DNA from: Robinsoniella peoriensis | GTDB lineage: Bacteria > Bacillota > Clostridia > Lachnospirales > Lachnospiraceae | DNA length: 64,000 nt | Assembly: GCF_042680125.1 (NCBI RefSeq) | Contig: NZ_JBHTNY010000039.1 | Strand: one strand, 5' to 3' | Part shown: positions 42,657 through 51,177 of the stretch, one piece after another | How the letters are laid out: each line of letters begins with the position of its first letter | Position numbering within the stretch: position 1 is the first letter of the stretch | Position numbers and translations under genes: made by a program | The notes under the pieces: model-generated | The model's input: only the letters and a program-made list of their open reading frames with translations | Told to the model about the DNA's origin: nothing | The model's database searches: none

Positions 42657-43778
42657 TTACGCTAATTCGTATCTTGAAAGGTTTAATGATGCATTATAAT
42701 CTCTGTCAATTATAAGACCACAACTATCACATTTGTAAACTCTTTCTGATAGTGAAAGTTTTTGTTTTTTGTTGCCACAACCACTACAAATCTTAGATGA
42801 TGCGAACCATTTATCAGCTTCTATACATGCGATACCATTCCACTCACATTTGTATTGTATTTGTCTTTTAAACTCATACAGGCATTGCTGTGCAATCGCT
42901 TTTGATAAATGTCGGTTCTTCATCATATCTTTGATATTAAGTGTTTCCATAACGATTTGAGATGGTTTGGTTTTCACTATCCTGTTCGTTGCCTGGTGCA
43001 AGTGATTCACTCTTATGTTGGCTAATCTTCTATGCAATAACTTTATTTTTCTTTCAAGTTTTATAATGTTACTTGTTTTGACATACTCCTTTCCATTTTT
43101 ATTTTGTTGGTATTTGTTAGATACCTTGCGTTGTAACCTACGCAGTCTTTTCTCCATTTGCCTGATAACTCTTGTCCTATTGATATTTTTGAATGTCATG
43201 CCGTTACTACAAATGGCCAGGTCTTTGATGCCAACATCAATACCTATGCTTTCTCCGGTAAGTTCTACATATGGCTGTTCTTGGTCCAACCCTATGGACA
43301 AATACCAATACTTCCCGTCAAACGAAATTCTGGGGTTGATGTATTTACATGGAGATAGAGGTAATTGATTCGGTCTAATAGTTACCCAACCAATCTTCTC
43401 TAATAAAACAGCTTTTGCATTTACCTTTAGCTTAGACGTATCATTGTAAAAGCTAGGTTTCGTTTTCTTCCTACTTTTAAACCTAGGTCTTTCAGTCATT
43501 CCTTTGAAGAACTTCTTATAAGCATCGCAACCATCTTTTACAGCCTGCTTTGCCACGTTATTTGACACTTCGCTTAGCCAAACAAGGTCGCTCTTTTTGA
43601 GATTGGTAATTTGTTTTCTTAAATCATTATCGCATATAAACTTACCACCTTGTTTGTAGTTCTCTTGTTGTTTTCCAAGTGTCCAGTTATAAATAAATCG
43701 TGCAGTACCTACGGACTTCCACATTTTTTCTTCTTGCTCCCCGGTAGGATATAATCTAATTCTCTTGGCTCGTATCAT
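42657..43778 (-). CDS. tnpB: RNA-guided endonuclease TnpB (IS200/IS605 OrfB)
   Basis: A complete 373-residue TnpB. The N-terminal helix-turn-helix region is followed by the RuvC-like nuclease: Asp181 in GIDVGIKDLA, Glu278 in VMETLNIKDM and Asp360 in DRDYNASLN, corresponding to the triad of ISDra2 TnpB. The zinc finger is CSGCG (331-335) and CDSCG (350-354). All catalytic residues and the finger are intact, so it is likely active. TnpB cuts DNA matching a guide carried at the 3' end of its omega-RNA, helping the element persist. Confidence 0.95.
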   Translation of the reverse strand: MIRAKRIRLYPTGEQEEKMWKSVGTARFIYNWTLGKQQENYKQGGKFICDNDLRKQITNLKKSDLVWLSEVSNNVAKQAVKDGCDAYKKFFKGMTERPRFKSRKKTKPSFYNDTSKLKVNAKAVLLEKIGWVTIRPNQLPLSPCKYINPRISFDGKYWYLSIGLDQEQPYVELTGESIGIDVGIKDLAICSNGMTFKNINRTRVIRQMEKRLRRLQRKVSNKYQQNKNGKEYVKTSNIIKLERKIKLLHRRLANIRVNHLHQATNRIVKTKPSQIVMETLNIKDMMKNRHLSKAIAQQCLYEFKRQIQYKCEWNGIACIEADKWFASSKICSGCGNKKQKLSLSERVYKCDSCGLIIDRDYNASLNLSRYELA

Positions 43779-44146
43779 TTTCTAACAACTCCTGAATCAT
43801 TTTCTTTACTTGGTTTGCTCGCTTACAACTGGTCTTTCACAAATTTAACTGCTTATACCTTAAGTGCGTTAATTAGGATAATGGAATATTGTACGGAACT
43901 GTACTGTTAAGAATCCTTAGAATTTATATATCAGAATTTCAGAAATGGTGCGGCTTCCTGCCGCTGGTGAGTTTATTATAGCAAAGAGAGTGTTTATACG
44001 CAAGCAGTTTTTCAAGAAATGTTTCGGATAGGGTATTTTCCCTTTACAGTACAATCCGGGTCCATCACTACGCTGATGGACCCGAAAGCTACAAGAAAAA
44101 ATATGCAATAAGTCTGCCCCTTCTCCAAAGACAATTTGAAATATTC
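43779..44146. other. Noncoding stretch between tnpB and the YesN-type regulator
   Basis: It holds the upstream end of the tnpB element and, at 44058-44083, a perfect 10-bp hairpin. No gene is supported here; short open frames overlap the hairpin and have no ribosome-binding sites. Confidence 0.6.
44058..44083 (-). terminator. Hairpin after the YesM/YesN operon, candidate terminator
   Basis: GGGTCCATCA-GCGTAG-TGATGGACCC is a perfect 10-bp stem about 65 bases after the regulator stop. The T-tract is poor on the minus strand, so termination efficiency is uncertain. Confidence 0.55.
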
Positions 44147-45706
44147 TCACACCCGCACATTCTCCCTATACTTCGTAGGCGAAACCCCGGCATGCTTCTT
44201 AAATGCCAATGAAAAATAATTCGTATCCCGGTACCCCACTAGCATTGCAATTTTCCCCGTCTTCATATTTGATGTTTCTAATAAGAATTTTGCCTTTTCT
44301 ATCCTCTTGCGCACGATGTATTCGTTGCACCCTTCCCCGCAGACCTTTTTAAAAAGCCGCGAAAAATAATTTGGGGTAATATAGAGATCCGCTGCTATAT
44401 TTGCTACCGACAGTTCTTCTCCCAGATACTGATCTATGTATTTCTTAGCCTTTGATACGATCTCATGAATGTTTAACTCTTCTTTACTAAATAGCTGCAC
44501 GATATAATTACGTGTAATTTCACAGGCTTCTTCCCGCTGGGCATGCAAAAGGGACTGCAGGAGGGCATTAATTTTACTGTCTGTGGCTTCCCCGGAATCA
44601 CTGATATAAGAAAAGTACAGCACTGCGGCTATCTCAAAGCAGCATCTGCGGACATACGCACTGGATAAATTGTAGGACTCTGTTGCCTTGCAGAATGTCT
44701 GGAATGCTTTTAATACATAATCAGAGTTACCGACATTTGCAGTCATGACATTTTTCAGCTCCATATAGATCTGCTGGAACATGGAAACTCTGCTCTGGGC
44801 ATTATAGGACTGGATAATTTCGTGGATATTTTCTTTTTCATGTTCCAGCAGATATTTGGCATCGTTGTAAGAGACATAGAGATTTTTAAATCCCTCTACA
44901 CTGCTGCCGATTACAGCTTTTGGCATACTGTTGAACTCATCTTTCAAAATATGATTCAGCTGTTCTACCCGCTCCACTGTCTCATCTGCCTGCTCTCCTG
45001 AAAAATATGCCAGAATAATTTTTCCATCGTCATCCATGAAGGTAATTCCTTCTTCTCTGGCATCCACCATGCCAATGCAGATATTCTTGATGGACATGGC
45101 ACGGAAATTTTCAGATATATCCTTATTATCCGCATACAGTGTCGGTACCAATATCACGATCTGTAATTTCTGCTCCACAGCATAACGGTTTTCCAGCAGC
45201 AGATTTTGAAACCCTGACAGATCTGCCAGACGATTATGTACCAGATCCCGCATATATTCCTCCAGCTGCATCTGGGCAGATGCACCCTGGGTTCTCTGCA
45301 TTCGGCTAGCGAGCTTCTCCTCCAGATTTTTCTGATCCAGATATTCCGCCTGATCCTTCATCAGCTGAGTCAGAAGGTCCTCATCGATGGGCTTTAACAA
45401 AAAATCCACTACCTGCATCCTCAGGCATTCCCTGGCATAGTCAAAGCTGTCATAACCGGTCAGAACTACAATGCGCATATCACTTTTAATGGCTTTTACC
45501 TGTTCAATCAACTGCAAACCGGTCATCTCTGTCATCTGAATATCCGTAATCATTACATCCGGCATATGCTCTTCTATAATCTTCAATGCCTCATTTCCCG
45601 AAGCGGCGGCAAACACTTCCTGAAAACCGATGGCATTCCAGGGAATTATATTTTTAATTCCCATACGTATCATTTTTTCATCATCCACAATTAACACTTT
45701 ATACAT
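44147..45706 (-). CDS. YesN-type response regulator (AraC output domain)
   Basis: A 519-residue regulator: receiver domain 1-125 with Asp55 in DVMITDIQMTE and Lys in LLKPIDED, a long helical central region, and a C-terminal AraC double helix-turn-helix (about 418-517, LYITPNYFSRLFKKVCG and GYRDTNYFSLAFKKHAGVSP). It pairs with the histidine kinase directly upstream, sharing one base at the stop/start. The adjacent transporter and GH13 genes are the likely targets. Such systems sense extracellular oligosaccharides in gut Firmicutes. Confidence 0.95.
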   Translation of the reverse strand: MYKVLIVDDEKMIRMGIKNIIPWNAIGFQEVFAAASGNEALKIIEEHMPDVMITDIQMTEMTGLQLIEQVKAIKSDMRIVVLTGYDSFDYARECLRMQVVDFLLKPIDEDLLTQLMKDQAEYLDQKNLEEKLASRMQRTQGASAQMQLEEYMRDLVHNRLADLSGFQNLLLENRYAVEQKLQIVILVPTLYADNKDISENFRAMSIKNICIGMVDAREEGITFMDDDGKIILAYFSGEQADETVERVEQLNHILKDEFNSMPKAVIGSSVEGFKNLYVSYNDAKYLLEHEKENIHEIIQSYNAQSRVSMFQQIYMELKNVMTANVGNSDYVLKAFQTFCKATESYNLSSAYVRRCCFEIAAVLYFSYISDSGEATDSKINALLQSLLHAQREEACEITRNYIVQLFSKEELNIHEIVSKAKKYIDQYLGEELSVANIAADLYITPNYFSRLFKKVCGEGCNEYIVRKRIEKAKFLLETSNMKTGKIAMLVGYRDTNYFSLAFKKHAGVSPTKYRENVRV

Positions 45707-47538
45707 TAAAGTACCCCCTTGTATTGTATTTCCTGCTCCAGAGGCAGGCGTATCCGCACCGTCACACCGCCCTGCTCATTGCAGCTGTAGCGCAGCCCGT
45801 ACCCGTCCCCATACAGAATCTCGATCCGTTTATTAACATTTCTCACTCCATATCCAAAGGTCTCATCATACTGGGAGATAGACGCATTCATTTCATCAAT
45901 CTGATCCCGGGTCATACCAGTTCCGCTGTCCGCCATAATAATGATCAGATCCTCCCCATCTTGATTAGCGCGGATTGTCACCTTTCCTTTCTTCCCTTCC
46001 TTAATCTTCAGCCCGTGGTAAATAGAATTTTCAATCAATGGCTGCAGAGTCATTTTGGGGATCTTGACATTGAAATACTCTTCCGAAATATCAATTTCAC
46101 TTTGTATGATGTGATCATAACGGATATTTTGAATGGTGAGGTAACTTTTAATATGCTCCAGTTCCTGGGATAATTGGATAATATCCTTTCCTTTACTCAG
46201 GCAGATCCGGTAATAACTTGCCAGGGCTTTCACCATGGTGGAGCTCTCCAGATCTCCGTTGGCAAGCGTCTGCCAGTGGATACAGTCCAGCGTATTATAC
46301 AGAAAATGCGGCTGTATCTGGGACTGCAGTGCATTAAAGCGGATCTGTTCCATCTGATGCTGTTCCACCTTCACCTGCTCCATTAACTCAACAATCCGGT
46401 CCATCATCTCGTTAAATCCATGGGATAATTTCTGAAAATCCTGGCCCATTTTTTCTTCCTTTATACGGGTATCAAATTTTCCTTCAGATACGCTGTCCAT
46501 CTTGCTGATCACTTTATCCAGCGGCTGATATGCCTTATGGACGATCCGGCTGCTCTGCACCAGTACAATTGCCACCAAAAACAGAATCACAACGGATAAC
46601 ATCGCCATAGTAATAATGCTGTCCCTGTATAATTCAAACTCCGGAATGACCATCACCATATAAAAATCCCAGATTCCAAGTCTTTTATAGAGGTATAATT
46701 TACCGGATTTTTTAAAATTTCCTTCTGTACCAGTCAAGAGATTTTTATAATCCACTTCATCCATGACGGAATCCGGTTCCGAGGATGTCACTACATTTCC
46801 TTCCAGCCCCACCAGGCAGGTGATGGAATCAATTTTCCGGTTTGCTTTACTGCCTATCTGAATCAGGGTTGTCTCGTTGATATTCATACACAGAAGACCC
46901 AGCTTTTTTCCTACGTAGCTGGTATCATAGATAGGCTGATAAATATTAAGGGTATATCGGCTGCCCTTAAAATAAGCATTGTTATAGGTATAACGCATTT
47001 CCCCATAACCGGCAAAGCTGCTGCTGTCATAATCCTTTTGATAAGTTTCCTCAAATCCTGTTACCGCCAGGCCGTTATCCCCTTTATACAGATAACTGCC
47101 GGTATTGGATACCACCCCCAGGAAATTCAGATTTGACTGCAGATTCTTTACGTTAGACAGGGTATTGGTGGCCTTGTTGGTATTCTCTACCTGGGTTATG
47201 GCAGACTGCGCCTTTTCCTCGCTGCTTTGCTCACTGTTTTTGTCAGTGTCCTTTCCGGCTGCATTATTATACTTTAGATATGCCTGTACATTTTTATCCA
47301 TGACAATTGACCAGGCAATTGCCTTGTAATTATTCAAGCCACTTTGATAATTCTCTGCCAAAGTATTAATCTGTTCCATAGCTAGTGCCATCGTCTTCTC
47401 ACGAACAGACTTAACAGAAGAAATCGTGGAGATGCTCAAAATACACATGGTACTGACAACTACCGCCATGGACAGGAAAAATTTCATCTTTTTATCAAAA
47501 TTCATGCGTTCAAAGTAAATTCTCAAGTTTTTAAACAT
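45706..47538 (-). CDS. YesM-type sensor histidine kinase
   Basis: A 610-residue kinase: transmembrane helix about 20-42, extracellular Cache-like sensor to about 290, second helix about 295-320, HAMP (about 320-370), His_kinase domain with the acceptor His in QSQIQPHFLYNTLDCIHW, and HATPase with DSGTGMT and FGYGVRNVNKRI. The start at 47538 (MFKNLRIYF) has AGGTGG upstream; the frame is open to 47580. Paired with the YesN-type regulator. Its likely job is sensing the sugar imported by the transporter next to it. Confidence 0.94.
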   Translation of the reverse strand: MFKNLRIYFERMNFDKKMKFFLSMAVVVSTMCILSISTISSVKSVREKTMALAMEQINTLAENYQSGLNNYKAIAWSIVMDKNVQAYLKYNNAAGKDTDKNSEQSSEEKAQSAITQVENTNKATNTLSNVKNLQSNLNFLGVVSNTGSYLYKGDNGLAVTGFEETYQKDYDSSSFAGYGEMRYTYNNAYFKGSRYTLNIYQPIYDTSYVGKKLGLLCMNINETTLIQIGSKANRKIDSITCLVGLEGNVVTSSEPDSVMDEVDYKNLLTGTEGNFKKSGKLYLYKRLGIWDFYMVMVIPEFELYRDSIITMAMLSVVILFLVAIVLVQSSRIVHKAYQPLDKVISKMDSVSEGKFDTRIKEEKMGQDFQKLSHGFNEMMDRIVELMEQVKVEQHQMEQIRFNALQSQIQPHFLYNTLDCIHWQTLANGDLESSTMVKALASYYRICLSKGKDIIQLSQELEHIKSYLTIQNIRYDHIIQSEIDISEEYFNVKIPKMTLQPLIENSIYHGLKIKEGKKGKVTIRANQDGEDLIIIMADSGTGMTRDQIDEMNASISQYDETFGYGVRNVNKRIEILYGDGYGLRYSCNEQGGVTVRIRLPLEQEIQYKGVL

Positions 47539-47688
47539 CGCACCACCTGCCATCCTTTTAAAGTACACAAACGATTCCACCTGATTGAAGGTGAAATCGT
47601 CTTATGGTTTTCCATGATTCTGTTTGCAGTATGAACTTCCTGCTATTGCATTCCCTTATTATATTTCACAATTGTCTAAAAGTCCATT

Positions 47689-48537
47689 TCAGCCTTTTAC
47701 GGCTCCCGCCGTCATACCTTTTACCAGCTTATCCTGGAAGAAGATAAACATGATAATCATCGGTAAAACCGTCAGGGTCAGTACAGCCATAATCATCGGT
47801 GTATTCATAGAATACTGTCCCTGGAATTCCCAGACTGCCAGGGGCAGGGTTCTGTTCTGTGTGGACTGGGTCAGGGTATAGGCAAAACTGAACTCATTCC
47901 ACATATTAACACCGTTGTAAATTGCAAGTGTAGAGAGTCCGGGTTTTGCAAGCGGTAAAATCATCTTAAAGAACATCTTGTACTTATTACATCCGTCTAT
48001 CTCCGCTGACTCTTCAATCTCTCTTGGAATTCCCTGCATAAAGCTGGTGAGAATGAATACTGAGATAGGAACTGCAAATGCCACATAAGGACCGATCAAT
48101 GCCCAGATACTGTCATACAGTCCGGTACTCTGGGACATCTTAAATACCGGGATTAAAGTAATATGTATCGGTATAGACATACATGCCACAATCATTGCAT
48201 AAAGCGGATTTGCCAGCTTGAACTTAAATCTGGCCAATGGATAAGATGCACAGGCAGAGATAAATAATAGTATTGTCAGGGAAACAGCCAGTACAATCAC
48301 ACTGTTTCCAAAAAATTTCCAGAAATTCCCCGCAAATACCGCCTGGTAATTGTCCAGATTAAAAGCATCCGGCAGACTGAAAATTCCTTTTACCAGCATT
48401 TCAAATTTTTCTTTAAAGGAATTCAGCACCATAAACACAAATGGCATAAATGATATTATCAGATAAAAGATAGCAAAAACAAAGGCAATAACCCAGCAAA
48501 TCACACTTTTCATTTTTGATTTTTTATATTGATCCAT
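47689..48537 (-). CDS. CUT1-type sugar ABC transporter permease (MalG-like)
   Basis: A 282-residue, six-helix permease with EAA loop EESAEIDGCNKYKMFFKMILP near residue 190-210 and the characteristic end MTAGAVKG. It starts 3 bases after the MalF-like stop. Its 3' end is 108 bases from the kinase gene, with no obvious terminator between, so read-through into the kinase/regulator is possible. Confidence 0.95.
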   Translation of the reverse strand: MDQYKKSKMKSVICWVIAFVFAIFYLIISFMPFVFMVLNSFKEKFEMLVKGIFSLPDAFNLDNYQAVFAGNFWKFFGNSVIVLAVSLTILLFISACASYPLARFKFKLANPLYAMIVACMSIPIHITLIPVFKMSQSTGLYDSIWALIGPYVAFAVPISVFILTSFMQGIPREIEESAEIDGCNKYKMFFKMILPLAKPGLSTLAIYNGVNMWNEFSFAYTLTQSTQNRTLPLAVWEFQGQYSMNTPMIMAVLTLTVLPMIIMFIFFQDKLVKGMTAGAVKG

Positions 48538-48540
48538 GAA

Positions 48541-49443
48541 TTACGCCTCCTTTTTTCCATTTAATATTTTCATAGTAATAAGGGATACCAGGGTAATCAG
48601 GATAAACATACCGCCTGCTACCGCAGATCCATACCCCATGTTGAACGTCTTGAAGGATTGTTTATACATATATGTTGCCATTAATTCCGTAGAAGTACCG
48701 GGACCACCGCCGGTCATAACATAAATCAAATCGAAATATTTTAAGGAACCTACCATAGACAGAATTGCTGCACTCTTCATGGATGGTACTAATAATGGAA
48801 GTGCTATTTTCCAGAAATATTGTCCTCTTGTTGCCCCGTCTATGCGGGCAGCTTCAAATACATCATATGGAACATTGGTGAATGCTGCCATAAAATAAAC
48901 CATGTAGAAAGGCGTAAACTGCCAGCAGATAACACCGATAACCGTTAATAACGCCGTCCGGGGATTACCCAAAAGGTCAATGTTGCCGCCCCCGAATACT
49001 TTGGCAATGGTACTGATGATGCCGCCATTTGTAGCTAACGCATAAGAAAACAGGAAACCAATCGCTACCGAAGACATTAACAATGGTATAAACCAGAGTA
49101 CTTTAAATAAATTCATTTTCTTCCCGCCAAAATCCAGGAATGTTGCCAATGCCAGACCAATTGGAATCTGAATCACAATCGAAAGGATCATAATCTCTAT
49201 ATTATTTCGAAACGCTATCCAGAAACTTCCATCTTTAACCAGTGTAGACCAGTTGCCCAGCCCAATGAAAGACTTACTGGAAGAGATCCCATTCCATTTA
49301 TAAAGGCTGGTGTTAAACGTATCGAGAATAGGATAAAAAATAAATACGATCAATAAAATAATTACAGGTGCCAGGAAAATGGCTGCTGCCTTCCTGGTGG
49401 CTCTTTGTCTTTGTTTCAGCAGGGAAACCTCTTTACCATCCAT
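48541..49443 (-). CDS. CUT1-type sugar ABC transporter permease (MalF-like)
   Basis: A 300-residue permease with six hydrophobic helices. The EAA loop is FEAARIDGATRGQYFWKIALP near 195-215. The start is preceded by AAAGGAGG about 8 bases upstream. A hairpin separates it from the solute-binding gene. As in the first transporter locus, no ATPase is encoded nearby. Confidence 0.95.
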   Translation of the reverse strand: MDGKEVSLLKQRQRATRKAAAIFLAPVIILLIVFIFYPILDTFNTSLYKWNGISSSKSFIGLGNWSTLVKDGSFWIAFRNNIEIMILSIVIQIPIGLALATFLDFGGKKMNLFKVLWFIPLLMSSVAIGFLFSYALATNGGIISTIAKVFGGGNIDLLGNPRTALLTVIGVICWQFTPFYMVYFMAAFTNVPYDVFEAARIDGATRGQYFWKIALPLLVPSMKSAAILSMVGSLKYFDLIYVMTGGGPGTSTELMATYMYKQSFKTFNMGYGSAVAGGMFILITLVSLITMKILNGKKEA

Positions 49444-49466
49444 CGAATAACCTCCTTTTATTGAAA

Positions 49467-49497
49467 GGAGGACTCTAAAGCGTGTCCTGAGTCCCCC
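49467..49497 (-). other. Intercistronic hairpin after the solute-binding gene
   Basis: GGGGGACTC and GAGTCCTCC on the minus strand form a 9-bp stem with one wobble. Its position, between the binding-protein gene and the permeases, parallels the hairpin at 29049-29069. The AAAGCGTGTC in the loop recalls the intergenic repeat but matches it only briefly. Confidence 0.65.
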
Positions 49498-49515
49498 TGA
49501 TTTCTGCTGTTTAAC

Positions 49516-50940
49516 TTACTTATCAGCCAGATAGCTCTGCATTGCTTCCTGAAGTTTCTTATTAGCTTCATCCGGAGTCATGGTAAGACCAAAAATCTCC
49601 TGACAGGTATCTTTATGCACTTCTGCTACTGCAGGCGGAAGGTACTGGTCATACCACAGCTGTGTGGATGATGCGTCATTTGCTGCAGTCAGGATATCTT
49701 TCGTTACCGGATCTGTAATCAAAGATTCTACACCCTTTACAGGCGGGATTTTGCCTTTATCAACCATCAGCTGTGTAGCTTCATCATCATAGTAATGTTC
49801 TGCACATTCAAAAGCTGCTTTTAACTTATCATCGGTACAGTTAAAGGAAATAAACTGATCTCCGATGGTTCCGATCTGGATAGACGCATCTGCATCTGAA
49901 CCATCGACAGCCGGGAAAGAAAACCAGCCAATTTTTTCATAGAATTCCTTACTGTCGTTCTGGAAGTTTCCGGTATACCAGGATCCGCATAACAGCATTC
50001 CTGCCGACTCCTGATACATCAGCTGTCTTGCCTGTCCGTCATCCTCGCTTAAACTGTTAACACCTTCCGGGAAATAACCTTTCTTTACCCAATCCTGGAT
50101 CTTGTCCCCTGCATATTTAAAGCATTCATCTTCGAATGATCCTGTGCCGTCCGCAGCTTTACTAAATGGTTCCAGTCCGCCATAACGGGTTGCAAGACTC
50201 ATAAAGTACATTGAACCGGTCCATTTGGATGCATTTGCAAGGGCAAATGGTGTAATGCCATTTTCAACAAAAGTATCACAAACCTTTTCCAGTTCCGAAA
50301 CTGTCTTTGGAACTTCCAGATTATATTTTTCAAACATTTCTTTATTGTAAAATATACCGGAAATAGATACATTCAAAACAGGTACTGCATAAATATGGTC
50401 TTTGTAGGTTGACTGTGCAACTGCCGCATCCATTGCTTTTTCTTCTACCTTACTGCCTTTGAATAAGTCATCGATAGGCTGGCCGTATCCGGAATCGATG
50501 TATTCAAACATTGGTCCTCCCGACCAGCTGGTATACATATCCGGACATTCACCTGAACTCATTGCAATAACCAGTTTTTCCTTGTAAGTATCATTCTGTG
50601 TGGGAACAGAAGTAACGGTATAGCCGGACTGGGTCTCGGAATTAAATTTATCTACGGCATACTGCATGATTGATTTATCCGGGTCTTCCGTACCGATATT
50701 CCAGAAAATGATCTCTTTGCTGTCATTATTCGCCCCTGCGTCTGCCGCTTTGGTTTCACCTGCGTCCCCGCCCCCATCAGCAGTTGCTGCATCTGTGTCT
50801 GCCCCATCCGCAGCTGCCTGTGTTCCTGCATCCGTTGCCCCTGTGCCTGAAGTTCCGGAACCGCCGCATCCGGCACATAAGCTTGCCGTCATAGCTGCCG
50901 CCAGTGACAATGATACAACTGCTCTCCATCTCTTTTTCAT
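49516..50940 (-). CDS. Extracellular solute-binding lipoprotein, family 1
   Basis: A 474-residue lipoprotein with lipobox SLCAGC at about 20-25, an Ala/Gly/Asp/Thr-rich linker to about 70 and a sugar-binding fold (EIIFWNIGTEDPDKSIMQYAV; PDMYTSWSGGPMFEYIDSG). The site AGGAGG precedes the start. It provides the specificity of the ABC importer. The adjacent GH13 gene suggests an alpha-glucan oligosaccharide, such as maltodextrin. Confidence 0.93.
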   Translation of the reverse strand: MKKRWRAVVSLSLAAAMTASLCAGCGGSGTSGTGATDAGTQAAADGADTDAATADGGGDAGETKAADAGANNDSKEIIFWNIGTEDPDKSIMQYAVDKFNSETQSGYTVTSVPTQNDTYKEKLVIAMSSGECPDMYTSWSGGPMFEYIDSGYGQPIDDLFKGSKVEEKAMDAAVAQSTYKDHIYAVPVLNVSISGIFYNKEMFEKYNLEVPKTVSELEKVCDTFVENGITPFALANASKWTGSMYFMSLATRYGGLEPFSKAADGTGSFEDECFKYAGDKIQDWVKKGYFPEGVNSLSEDDGQARQLMYQESAGMLLCGSWYTGNFQNDSKEFYEKIGWFSFPAVDGSDADASIQIGTIGDQFISFNCTDDKLKAAFECAEHYYDDEATQLMVDKGKIPPVKGVESLITDPVTKDILTAANDASSTQLWYDQYLPPAVAEVHKDTCQEIFGLTMTPDEANKKLQEAMQSYLADK

Positions 50941-51124
50941 TGTGTATCCTCCTTTTTCTTTTACAATTTCCTTGCTTTGTTATATGGTAAATACATATTA
51001 TCACATGATAAGGATAAGCGAAATTTAATAAAATGTCTGAAATATATAATTTTCTTACCTTTTGAAAAATATTAGATGGGAGCATATCAGACAGAATATC
51101 AAAGAATAGATAAAGAAATAAAAA

Positions 51125-51160
51125 AAGAGAAAAAACAGATATCAGACTGTCTTTTCTCTT
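51125..51160 (-). terminator. Terminator of the GH13 gene
   Basis: A 14-bp stem with one mismatch (51125-51138 with 51147-51160), loop GATATCAG-type, and a T-run on the minus strand. It separates the GH13 gene from the transporter operon, so the two are separate transcripts. Confidence 0.8.
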
Positions 51161-51177
51161 ATTTAATCAATTAACTT

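Larger units (their letters stand above)
42576..43850 (-). mobile_element. IS200/IS605-type element carrying only tnpB
   Basis: The element consists of tnpB with presumed ends in the flanking noncoding DNA; no tnpA transposase gene is present. It could move only with TnpA supplied by another copy. Right-hand boundary is placed by the truncated Rpn frame; the other end, somewhere at 43800-43900, is approximate. Confidence 0.6.

Noticed and set aside
43917..44150. A 77-codon open frame after the YesN-type gene
   Set aside because: It spans the hairpin at 44058-44083, lacks a ribosome-binding site and resembles no family.
49478..49490. AAAGCGTGTCCTGA as a further intergenic repeat copy
   Set aside because: Only about ten bases match and they form the loop of an intercistronic hairpin.
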